Origin: Pachyseris speciosa
Taxonomy: Eukaryota > Cnidaria > Anthozoa > Scleractinia > Pachyseridae
Assembly (NCBI GenBank): GCA_016490735.1
Contig: JAEMWC010000095.1
Coordinates: 1,261,501-1,325,500, forward strand
Direction of reading: 5' to 3'
DNA: 64,000 nt
Shown piece after piece: positions 11,023 through 20,976 of the stretch. Numbering within the stretch: position 1 is the stretch's first letter; each line of letters begins with the position of its first letter. The notes under the pieces were generated by a model that saw only the letters and a program-made list of their open reading frames with translations, searched no databases and was not told where the DNA came from. The translations under genes and the position numbers were made by a program.

Positions 11023-11919
11023 ATGGCTGTCTTGGATGGATCAATTATTTGGCCAAATTTCTTCGCGCTGCCATGGGAAGACGTGATCTTTCTACACGTA
11101 TTTCCCCATTTAACCATTCCTCAACTCTTTAAATGTAGAAGAGTATGCAAGTTCTTCCGAGAGGCGTGTGATTCGTACTTTGCGTGGCAGAAAACTCTTG
11201 ACTGTAGCCAAGTTTATTCTCGGCTTACGGCAAATGCTTTTTCGCTCATAACAGCAGCGAATTCCTCATTACAGGTATTGGTCTTGAAGAACTGCAAAAG
11301 CTGGTTAAACGAGGCCGTCCTGGTAGAGATTTTAAAGCGGAACATTCGACTCTGCGAACTTGATTTGACTGCGTGTTCGAGTTTAACAAATCTTTCGCTC
11401 TTCACCTTGGCTGAATTTAACCGGGGACTGAAAGTCATAAAATTGCGCGAGTGTCGGTGGGTTTCATCTGACGCCATTACTCAGGTCTCTTTATGCTGTA
11501 ATGGTCTTCAACACGTCGATCTCACTGGCTGTTGGGAAGCTACGGATTCATGTGTCTCCTCACTAGCTTCCTGCTGCACTGGATTACAAACACTTCTGCT
11601 GAATGACTGCTATAGTATCAGCGACGATTCCATTCGAATCATTGCTAGCTCCTGCCCCAAACTGTCCCATCTCGGATTGAAGGGCTGTTGGCGAGTCTCC
11701 AATAATGCAGTGAAAATGATCGGAGAATACTGCCCCTATCTATACATATTGGAAGTGAAGGATTGTAGAGATATTTCCGAGGCTAGTCTAGCCAGGTTGA
11801 GGATTCGTGGGGTTAAGATTGATGTTGATAAAACCAAGCGGTTGAGGCTTCATGCTGGTTTGTACGGATATGTAGAGCGAGATGACTGGAGAATTCCTGT
11901 GGTAAACTTGAACATCTAA
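11023..11919 (+). CDS. FBXL15: F-box and leucine-rich repeat protein 15, intronless
   Basis: A single open frame of 298 codons, close to the roughly 300 residues of vertebrate FBXL15. Residues about 15-60 form the F-box, starting FALPWEDVIFLHVFPHLTI; the LPWEDV start is typical of FBXL15. From about residue 80 to 265 there are at least six cysteine-containing leucine-rich repeats, for example LQHVDLTGCWEATDSCV and LSHLGLKGCWRVSNNAV. The C-terminus RLRIRGVKIDVD and final VNLNI also match the family. FBXL15 is the substrate-recognition subunit of an SCF (SKP1-CUL1-F-box) ubiquitin ligase; the vertebrate protein targets SMURF1 and so supports BMP signalling. The start is the first ATG, in a good context (AACATGG). 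No intron interrupts it, which could reflect intron loss or retroposition. Confidence 0.9.
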   Translation: MAVLDGSIIWPNFFALPWEDVIFLHVFPHLTIPQLFKCRRVCKFFREACDSYFAWQKTLDCSQVYSRLTANAFSLITAANSSLQVLVLKNCKSWLNEAVLVEILKRNIRLCELDLTACSSLTNLSLFTLAEFNRGLKVIKLRECRWVSSDAITQVSLCCNGLQHVDLTGCWEATDSCVSSLASCCTGLQTLLLNDCYSISDDSIRIIASSCPKLSHLGLKGCWRVSNNAVKMIGEYCPYLYILEVKDCRDISEASLARLRIRGVKIDVDKTKRLRLHAGLYGYVERDDWRIPVVNLNI

Positions 11920-12265
11920 GCATCCAAACAGGATTTGCTACTGTGTCTCCTTCAACACAGGGATGAATGTACGGTGTGCAAGAGAGGGACAGTTACTTTT
12001 GTACCATTACTGGTATTCCATATTATTACATGGCTAGTGTTTGTAGCCGATATAGCACATGCTCTGATTGACTAAGTGCAGCTAAGTACTAGGGCATTAT
12101 TGTGCCCATGGGCCAATTACAGATAATGCAAATTAGGAAAGGGAAAAAACTAAAGGTCATCCAAAGGCCACATTTGTTTTATTTACGTTGAAAATTGTTG
12201 TGACTAAAGACAGTGAGTGCTAATGAACCACTTGGAACTCTATTACCCTGGCCTGGTTTGAAAAG

Positions 12266-12271
12266 AATAAA
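12266..12271 (+). terminator. Candidate FBXL15 polyadenylation signal
   Basis: AATAAA lies about 350 nt after the FBXL15 stop codon. It is the nearest canonical hexamer seen downstream on the coding strand. Confidence 0.35.
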
Positions 12272-12867
12272 TAGACAAGAGGCTACAATTAGCCTAACTG
12301 CAAAAATACAGTGTGTCTCCCTAATTTAGCACTAAAAGAAAAGAAAAGAAAAGAGAGAACAGAGAAGTCTGTCCTTCTCACATTGGATAAGTGCAGCTCA
12401 ACCTTGCATAACAACAATAATAGTTGTTTAAAAAAATAAAAACGGAAAAAGAAAAAAGCACAGAGGACGCAGACCCGGGTTATCTTCATTGGTGGCAGTG
12501 GAATTGACCACTGCACCAATCACACTCAGCATGGCTAATAAGGTGAAAATAGTCTATTTATCCCAAAATGACAAAGCACATCTTGAACTCTGGCTCTCTC
12601 TAAACATTTTTTGTCACTGATAAACTAGAAAACGTTCACATGGCCATTTCTCTCAACATATTATTTATTGAGAACTCGAAAACGTAAAGCTTTTCATGTA
12701 TGTCACATGTTTCTCTGAAACAATCCTGATGTCACGCATTGACCAGCTGAAAACAGGCCATCAGGTATATCTTTAAAATGACATTTACCTGATGAAGGCA
12801 AAAACTCTTAATTTTTAATTTTAGTTTTTTCTGACATAATGTGAAAACCAAGAATTTGCAAACTGTC
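12272..12867. other. Intergenic, transposon remnant at the right
   Basis: No gene is seen. The stretch at about 12745-12855 (CAGCTGAAAAC...ACCTGATGAAGG...TTTTAGTTTTTTCTGACATAATGTGAAAACC) resembles the internal 154-bp unit of the transposon at 51016-52089, so it is probably an old fragment of that family. Confidence 0.4.
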
Positions 12868-13617
12868 ACTAAATATAGAACTGTCACAGCGTTCGAAATC
12901 GAGTTGTGAATATCATTCAGATAGATCAGCCAATAAGAACAGCACCCAACCTTTTTGTTAAACTCGGCCAACCTTTTCACGTGGACAGACTACTGGATTA
13001 AAATCTTCACAACTTTACAAAGATATGTCCAGGAAAAGTTGTTCAGGTTGATTGAAGTGGATTGTTTTTCACCTTGAGTGCTCACTTGGGTCAGTAGTGA
13101 AAGGTGTCAGATTACAGAGGCCTTCCAAGGGGTGGTCTGGTGTTGCTTTGTTGCTCGTTTATGACTCTGTTGCTTGTTTCATCAGTGACAAATGTCGCTA
13201 TCACAACAAAAACAAAGATGAATGGAAAGTGAATTGTCGCTGTTGAAAACTGTTGTGCCAATTTCTGTTGGTTGTCGGTGGTTGGGGGAAAATTGTCGCC
13301 TGTTTTCGGAGCCATGTTGCTTGTCGCTTCTACCTCTTGGAAGGCCTCATTAAATGTAAACAACTTTACGCAAATTTGTGATTTTTCTAAAGATAGAACT
13401 GTCATAGCATTTGAATTTGAGTTGTGATATCTCATAAGCATAGCACAAGCGAGGCTTCCAACCTCTATTGGATTAAGATCTTCACAACTTTACAAAGATA
13501 TGTGCAGGGAAAATTTGTTCAGGTCAGTTGAAGTGGATTGTTTAACGCTGAGCGTCAGGTAGTAAACAACTTAATACAAATTTGTGATTTTTCTAAATAT
13601 AGAACTGTCACAGCATA
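12868..13617. repeat. Dispersed direct repeats (two copies plus a fragment)
   Basis: The segment ATATAGAACTGTCACAGC...CTTCACAACTTTACAAAGATATGT...GAAGTGGATTGTTT occurs at about 12871-13067 and again at about 13389-13544, with the opening motif a third time at about 13590-13617. The spacing is about 520 bp. Copies are diverged and noncoding. Confidence 0.65.
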
Positions 13618-15770
13618 ACTGACGCCACTTGCTTTCTATTGTGCATTAACCAATGAAACACCTCCATGTGCTCCTATTGTGCACTTTGCTGCACAGGAAA
13701 AAAAAAAGGAAAAAAAAAAGACTGAAATCTGACATGATTTATACCTAAGTCCCCTATGGGCCTGAGTAATAAGCAAGGAAAATTACCAGATGTGAAATGA
13801 CCACTTCTGGTTGAACTAAGGTTTTTTTTCTTTAGAACCATTTTTTTAGCTGTATATTTAACAACTTAATAACCTCAACCTTTCAGTTATGGAAAATCTC
13901 AAACCTCGGCCTAGTTGTATTGACCTCGCTATCACTTGGTCAATATGGCAAGGCCTCAGTCTGAGATTTTCCTGTAATGACCTCACTCTCGGTTAAGTAG
14001 TTATTATTTTACGTATACACTGGTGATTCCCTGGGAAATAGACTTCAGTGCTGAAAATTGGCTGTTTTGAAATGTCATAATACTGCTTATATATATTCTG
14101 TATACTTCAGAGTTCTTAAAGTAGTGGACCCTATTATTTTTGGAATTGGCAGGCCTACAGGGCTGCCACTTCTGGTTACTTAGCCTAGTAACAAAAAAAA
14201 CATGGTCAACATACCGGTAACTCTGAAATAAGCATAATGTCGTCTTAATTAATTCTCACTTTCCCACTCAAATGCCTTATCTTAGCCCAGTACTTTTCAC
14301 ATTGCTACACATTTACAGCCTGCTGCGGCTGACCACTGCACTACCTTGCTTGTTGATGTTGGCACAAAAATTAGGGGTAAAGACATTGTTTTATAAATGT
14401 GAAATGTTGGGTTATTATAATTATTGCACCCATATTTGTCTGCAGACATTCTGTAGCCCCGAGGGATTGACTTGGACCAAGTTGCTACTTAGGTAATTTG
14501 GGGATTACAACTGTATTAGTATGAGTGTAAATATGAATAATACAAGAAGCATGGGGTGAAATGGCTAGAGACATCACGTAAAATGAAACAAAGGACAAAA
14601 GGGACGAGAGGGGTGCAAAGTTAGCCTGACAGCAGGTCTTGTGAGAAACAGATATCTCACATGGTCCATGATCTGTACATATACTTTCTGGCATGTGCCA
14701 CATGCTGCATTTCACTTGTATTCAGTCTCCACTCACTTCAAATTCAGAATGGGTCACACAGACCACCCCAACAATTTTGAAATAATAGTGTCAATAACAA
14801 AATGCTCGAATGCGATTGGTTCTTAACAGCCTTTATTTCTGTCTTAATTGACTGCTTCAGGTCCAAACTGTCTGATTTGAGCTGTCCGATTACAGACACT
14901 TGTAATTGGACAGGCGAAATTTGGACAGTTACCTTATTTGGGTATGTTGAGCAGTAGCTGCCATGTCGTGTCAGTTGTCGATCTTCGTACTTTGTAATAC
15001 AGCAACCATTTCTGTTGGTTATTTTGTACAATACGTTTTACAATTTAGAAAGTTGACTTCTCCTCATTTTGTTATTGATACAATTAATTGGTAATCAGAC
15101 ATTGTGTCATACAATTCAGGGGTAATTGGGCTCATAATTTCAAATCAGCCTCACCCTATGTGCTCGGCCAATTTGATAAAGACGTGGCTAAATTTTGATC
15201 TGATTTTCTAAGCCAAAATAACCCAAAATCTAAATTTTAGTGTAAGAATGGATAGATGTATAGTGAAGCTTTTTAAGCTGTTCAATAAATTCACAATTCG
15301 TGTTTTATCAAGTCCTAAAACACTTGGCTGTGCCTCGTGTTTTAAACTTGATAAAACACTCCTGCTCATTTATTAAGCATTACTACACTAATATGCAGAT
15401 TTTGGATTATTTTGGCCTAGCAAAATTGGACATGAAAGTTACCTGTGTATATATCAGATACAAAGACACCCACTTATTTCTTTTGCACTTCCTTCATGAA
15501 TTATTAATGAATTTTGAAAGATTGATACTAACACTTGATTCAAAAAGGCTTGTCACACAAAATGCATAAAACTGAATATGACCCAGTATTGTGAGCATGT
15601 TATGTTTGCTATGGTCAGTGAAAAATCAAGCAATCCAGGTGAAAAGCAAATTCAAATTTGCTCTTCATTGAATTTTTTTTAAGTTTGAAGAATAAAATAT
15701 TTGAAGGCAAGTGTAGTTTTTTTCTTAGGGAAAAAAGCGTTAATGTATTTTCTAGTGTTGTGGTTGAATG
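13618..15770. other. Intergenic, no gene recognised
   Basis: Short AT-rich frames only. The segment 13668-13745 (CCTATTGTGCACTTTGCTGCACAGG, then an A-rich run) has a relative at 56898-56950, so it is an interspersed repeat fragment. Confidence 0.3.
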
Positions 15771-16185
15771 AGTTGGGTAGAGACTGAGTGATGGGCTGAT
15801 TACCAGTCCCTGGAAAATAATTCACTTGGTTATAGAGACCAACACACACATGGCTGTAGGACCTAGCAGTGGCAGCAGCAGTTCATTAAGGAACGGTACG
15901 ATAGGTGTCCTCTCAGATTGTAGACTACTAGGGTTGGGTTAGGAGGTTAGGGTCAGATTGTAGGCTACTAGGTTGGTAAAACAAAAATACTAGGTTGACC
16001 TGCTACACATGAATGGGTCGGGTGGATACTGAACGATGGGCTACCCACCACTCCCTGCAAAAACTTCAGTTTGTTACGGAAACTAACACACATATGGTTG
16101 TTGAACCCATGCTTCTGCTGGGAGGAAGGAAAGGTGTGGTAGGTTTCCTCTCAGAAGGTACATGACTAGAAGGTTGCTAAATAAG
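15771..16185. repeat. Imperfect tandem duplication, about 240-bp unit
   Basis: The unit (GAGACTGAGTGATGGGCTGATTACCAGTCCCTG...AACACACACATGGCTGT...GTGTCCTCTCAGATTGTA) at about 15780-15925 recurs, diverged, at about 16024-16165 (GATACTGAACGATGGGCTACCCACCACTCCCTG...AACACACATATGGTTGT). Noncoding. Confidence 0.6.
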
Positions 16186-16439
16186 AAGCAGACAACACTG
16201 CAAACCACATGTTTACATGTAAGGCAAAGTTTATTGAAAGTAATAACAGTATTTTGCATTTTTACAAAAATTCCTACTTAATTTTGTCCAAAAGAGAATG
16301 CTTAACTTCTCTGTCAAAAATGGCATTATTTCCCTGCAAGAGAATGCTTTTACATATAATAACTGAAAACAATCTTCAATTTATTCAAATTCTTGATAAT
16401 ACTACTACTAATATTAACTGTCAGCAAAGCAGCTAAATG

Positions 16440-17045
16440 ATATTTAACAATTAGATTAATCACTCCCCATTTCTATTTAACATTTAGATTACGAGTTCAA
16501 GATTTCTATTGCGTGATAGCTGAGGGCACAGCCCAAATCAGCTATCATGTATAGAAATTGAGAGCGAATAATCTAATTGTTTTAGTATAAATCTACAAGT
16601 CATTCAAAACTAAACAAGTAAATTATCTAAATCCTCCTTGCAGACACTACAAAAACGAGAAGCAGCCACCATTTTGACAACCTCTACTCACTATCACAGA
16701 ATAGATAACGAGTAGCGTAGCCAATCAGAGAACGGCATTTGTGATAGAACGCTAGTAAATTTATACTAATACGTGATAGCTGACGAGGGTGTAGCCCAAA
16801 TCAGCTATCATGCATAGAAATTGAGAGCAAATAATCTAATTGTTTTAGTATAAATCTATCAGTTGTTCAAAACTAAACAACTAAATTATTTAAATCCTCC
16901 TCGCAGACACTTGGAAAATGCATACTGTAGAAGCAGCCACCATGTTATTGACAACCACTATTTACAGAATAGATACAATGTAGCAAGTAATGTAGCCAAT
17001 CAGAGAGCAGCATTCATGATTGAACACTTGTAGATTTATAGTAAT
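16440..17045. repeat. Two tandem copies of a MITE-like unit with internal hairpin
   Basis: The unit holds GTGATAGCTGA...TCAGCTATCATG (a local palindrome), AATAATCTAATTGTTTTAGTATAAATC, TCCTCCTTGCAGACACT and AGAAGCAGCCACCAT. It occurs at about 16512-16772 and again at about 16773-17045. A reverse-complement relative lies at 19930-20160. Confidence 0.7.
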
Positions 17046-19925
17046 ATAGAACATAAACTAGTAAAGTAGAATAATTATTATGATGAGGGAACAAGATCAA
17101 GAGGCAAAACTTGTGGCTGCAGCCTAACCTGCGGGTAAAGGTGAAGCAGCACTTTGAGGCTCTCTGTGGCTCATACAGCCAGAGCTTGGCTCAGTTTCTT
17201 TGGTATGAAACAACTGAGAGTATTATAGTGTTGCCCCCAATCCATTTGTTGCTCTCCCCATTGCACTTTGAGCTTAAGAGGTTCATTCAGCCTTACCTCA
17301 GTTTCATCAGCATGAAGCAACTAGGAGTATTACTACCCCCTACTGGTTGGGGTGCCACCATATCAATGAGTTACTGAACCCAGTCATTTTGTCCCCCCAA
17401 CCCTCCCTCCTTCCCACTGCCTTTTGCTGGTAGCCATTTCTACACCTGAGTGAAGAGAGGCTCTTTGTTTAAAAGAAGCAACATCACAATACTGAGACTA
17501 AGCTAGCCTCAAATATTGATCAACTCGCCATGACTACACTTTTATGTTTGGTGTGGTCACCACTACACCTCAGAACCTTTATTGTACAATGGAATCTTTG
17601 AATTGCCTGAAGAGAAAGTTAAAATTCTTGGTTCAGTAACTCTTGAGAGACTGGGACTGATAAAAAAAAAGATAAGGCAAAACTGGTTTCTTCTCGAATT
17701 TACTGACATTCAAGTTTTATAGACTTAATTACAACTGCATTACACTATGGTGTTTCTGCATAGTTTAGACACAAGAACACATTTGAGAGGGCAATTTAAT
17801 TTAAAGATGTGGAAGTTCTCTTATTTTCTCAGTTTTTCTTTCTCCTGACGTTCATTAAAGAGTTATTACTAAATTATTATATAACTTGAAAGTTGTCAAA
17901 GCTAATGAACTGCACTGTTTGTAAAGGAATTCACTGTGTTTGAAGAGATTCAACAAAACTGCATTCTTCCAGAAACATCAAGTATTGTCCAGAGCTACTG
18001 GTTAAATGGTCCTTGGAAGGTGTTTGGGGAGGGGCAAAGAGAAACATATTTCTGAATCAAGGAAGGCATGTGAATGCACAAATTAAAATAACTTGCTATA
18101 AGAGGCTAGGAGGGCATCAGGGTTTACAGCACTGTGCCAGGTTTAGACCATTTTCTGTATTATTGTGTGACATAAATGAAATAAAAGGCAACTGTAAATG
18201 TGTTTTCAGCAGTTTATCACAGTATTTTTGCAGCAATGCAGTTTCCAGCACCTCTTGATCTGTGGTTTCCCTTATTCTAAGGTAGGGGTATTTCAGCAAA
18301 TACACTATTTATCACTGGTGTACAGAAGAGAGGATGGCTAGGGAGAGCAAGAAGGTGTCACATGACCCCCTGTAAGTTGTTGTAGTCCATAAATTCTCTA
18401 AAAGGATGCAAACTTTTGATTAGTGGTGCTGCACCATGGAAATTGTAAATGGGACAAGAGAGTCCTGGGGCAATCATTTCTCAGAAGATAATGTTTAATT
18501 TGTTTAAGTAAATTTCAATCATGTTCAAATTTGTTGGCACTAAGTGCATTCAATAATTCTTGTCAACTGTTTGTGGAAAAAAGAAAATGAAACAAATCTG
18601 ACTTTTGATTGTGCTGCAAGTTTGAGCTTGTTATGAATTTCCAAATGGTTTTCCTGTTTCCAATTAATATTTATTCTGACAGTTGATTCATTGGTATCAA
18701 ATTATGATTATCAAGGGTCGTGGATGATAGCACCTCCTTCCTCTTCCCCTGCTGGAGTCTCAAGTACATACCCTAATGAATGATGTTGTACTGTACCATT
18801 GTATACCTGCCAACTCTCATGCATTATGGTCTCACGTCTGCGGACCAAAGACGTCGATCTCACGAATTGAGGACAATTTCTCATGCCTGACTTAGAAATC
18901 CAGATGACTTGGCCTTTAACACATTAACAACATAATTAATTCAATATTCAGGCCATAAAAGTTCCAACAAACGGCACTTTATCTTGACTGTATAAGAATG
19001 CGCTAAAATGTTGCATTCAGTTTGCATTTGAGGGACTGGAAACAAACTCAAATAGCTTCAGAAGCATTCGGATGTTATCGGAACATCTTCAGACATGTTC
19101 AGTGGCGTTCTGAAGTCTTTGAGAAATCGTTGGAAGTCACCGGAACATTTTTGGAAATTCTCACACATTTGACTCGGAAAAAGGTGGCAGGTATACCATT
19201 GACCTAATATAAAGGTTGTGAATTTAAGGAGTCCAGCAAAAGCCAGCTATGAGATCAACAGTACAATGTTCTATACCTACTTTAACTTAACTTTGTGGTC
19301 TCTGATTCTCTCATTCACCACAAACACATTCTGAATTTTTCAAAAAACTACTTTTGCTTATGCACCATAAAACAAGTTTGGAAAAAACTTCAAACCTCAT
19401 GAAGACTTCAAGGGTTTTGATGCCTTTGATTTTCACATTCAAATGGGTATTTACATTACAAATACTTTAAATTTAAATTATGATCTGAATAATATACTCT
19501 GACTTGGAGGATGGTCGCATCTGATGATTTATCTCACTGTTGAATGCCTATGCCTTGAAATGGTCACATTTTCCTGCAAAAAAAGTAAATTACACAACCA
19601 TAAATTAAACAAACATCACAATTTGCCATGCTTGCTGCTACAGTGTAATCATTTAAGGAGGCTTTCCCTTACTGTTACTGTTCATAATAATGCTCTGTGC
19701 ATCTTAAGATAATATTTGCCAGAAAAACCAGAGTTTCTTAGTGAAGGTTTCTTCTGTTAAAGAGGTATTTTTCTGCAAATATATAGGTTACAATGAAGAA
19801 AATTAGACCTTATCAAGTGCTAATCCAACCATAAGATGGGGGAAGGGGGATAACCATGCAATTTCAGAGATAATAACCTTCATGTTTGAAAATATTGCCA
19901 TATATTGTTAAGTGTTATAAATTAA
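17046..19925. other. Intergenic between DAPP1 3' end and FBXL15, no gene recognised
   Basis: Scattered short frames have no motif or splice support. Sequence is AT-rich with several homopolymer runs. Nothing could be assigned. Confidence 0.3.
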
Positions 19926-19929
19926 GCTT

Positions 19930-20160
19930 TTTAGTACAAATCTACTAGCATTGTATCACAAATGTTCTCTATGGGCTATGCTACTCACTATCTATTCTGT
20001 TGTAGATAACTAGTGAGAAGCGGTTGTCAACAAAATGGCAGCCACTTCTCCATGTTTTCTAAGTGTCTGCGAGGAGGGATTTGGATAATGTACTTGCTTA
20101 GTTTTGAACGACTAGTAGATTTATACTAAAACAATTATATTACTTGCTCTTGATTTCTGT
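19930..20160 (-). repeat. Inverted relative of the 16440-17045 repeat
   Basis: Reverse-complemented, it carries the same landmarks: TTTAGTATAAATCTACTAG, CCTCGCAGACACTTAG, GAAGTGGCTGCCATTTTG and CAACCGCTTCTCACTAG. The motif AGTATAAATCTACTAG occurs near both of its ends in opposite orientation, as in a terminal inverted repeat. Confidence 0.65.
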
Positions 20161-20190
20161 GTGATAGAAATTTCGAGCACATTATATATG

Positions 20191-20424
20191 CCATTTTAAA
20201 GTTGTGTGTTCAGTGCCCTGGCCTTAGCTTGAAGTGGAAGCGAGGCTGGAGGTTACCTTGTTTGACAAAAACCTCAGTCTTTGCCTTTCTCATGCAAATG
20301 TGGACTAGTTAGCATGAGAACAACATGATTTACATGACAAAAGTAGTGAGGTCTGTATCAAATCAAGGTCACCGCCAGCCTCATTTCCATTCATAGGCCA
20401 GGTCACTGAGCATGCAATAGCCCA
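20191..20424. repeat. Foldback MITE, family F copy 1
   Basis: The arms are inverted: GTGTTCAGTGCCCTGGCC...GAGGCTGGAGGTTACCTTG on the left pairs with CAAGGTCACCGCCAGCCTC...GGCCAGGTCACTGAGCATGC on the right. The centre holds GACTAGTTAGCATGAGAACAACATGATTTACATGA. It abuts copy 2 directly. Confidence 0.8.
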
Positions 20425-20656
20425 TTTTACAGTTATGTGTTCAGTGACCTGGCCTTTGAGTGGAAGAGAGGCTGGAGGTGACCTTGTTTTGATACAAACT
20501 TCTCTGTCTTTCTCATGTTAATGCTGACTAGTTAGCATGAGAACAACATGATTTACATGAGAAGGGCAAAGGGGTTTGTATCAAAACAAGGTCACCTCCA
20601 GCCTCCTTTCCACTCAGAGGCTAGGTCACTGAGCATGCAATTGTAGAATGGGCTAT
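20425..20656. repeat. Foldback MITE, family F copy 2
   Basis: The same structure as the preceding copy, with arms GTGTTCAGTGACCTGGCC...GGAGGTGACCTTGTTTTGAT and ATCAAAACAAGGTCACCTCC...AGGTCACTGAGCATGC, starting and ending in AGCCCATTTTACAG/CTGTAAAATGGGCT-like sequence. Arms are nearly perfect over about 90 bp. Confidence 0.85.
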
Positions 20657-20765
20657 TATCTGTGAAAAATCTTTTTAGCATTCAGTAATTCAGTCCTGCT
20701 AAGATCTACTTTTCCATCATTGTTATACACCCTGAAAAATACCACCAAAGAGGTAGAAAACTATA

Positions 20766-20771
20766 GTTTAT
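20766..20771 (-). terminator. Candidate DAPP1 polyadenylation signal
   Basis: On the minus strand GGTAATAAACTATAG gives an AATAAA hexamer about 150 nt downstream of the stop of the proposed last DAPP1 exon, which supports a transcript end here. Confidence 0.4.
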
Positions 20772-20919
20772 TACCAAACAATTATCAAACATCATGTATG
20801 ATATCTACAGTCGAACACATCAATCATCAGGTGGTAAGCCACTTTCTTTAAGCATGACCATCAAAATCTGAACCACTAATACAATGCAGTTCCTTAAGTG
20901 TGCAGAACAGCATGTAGAT

Positions 20920-20976
20920 TCAATTTGATTCATGTGTGAAGTTGTCGTAGCTTTCACAATCACCCCCACTATAAAA
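20920..20976 (-). CDS. DAPP1: Proposed last coding exon of DAPP1
   Basis: After an acceptor ending ATTCAG (79-77 of 20900) a 57-nt frame gives 18 codons and a TGA. It is phase 0, which is what exon 8 requires. The peptide (FYSGGDCESYDNFTHESN) does not resemble the vertebrate DAPP1 tail, so the assignment rests on phase, acceptor and the nearby AATAAA. A different last exon is possible. Confidence 0.35.
   Translation of the reverse strand, partial: FYSGGDCESYDNFTHESN

Noticed and set aside
16260..16340. Exon-like minus-strand frame after CTTGCAG (GNNAIFDREVKHS)
   Set aside because: No donor or gene context, and it does not resemble the DAPP1 tail.
20660..20729. EF-hand-like peptide (YNNDGKVDLSRTELLN) after an acceptor on the minus strand
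   Set aside because: It lies beyond the proposed DAPP1 poly(A) signal, ends at the edge of a MITE, is in the wrong phase for DAPP1 exon 8, and no partner exon was found.
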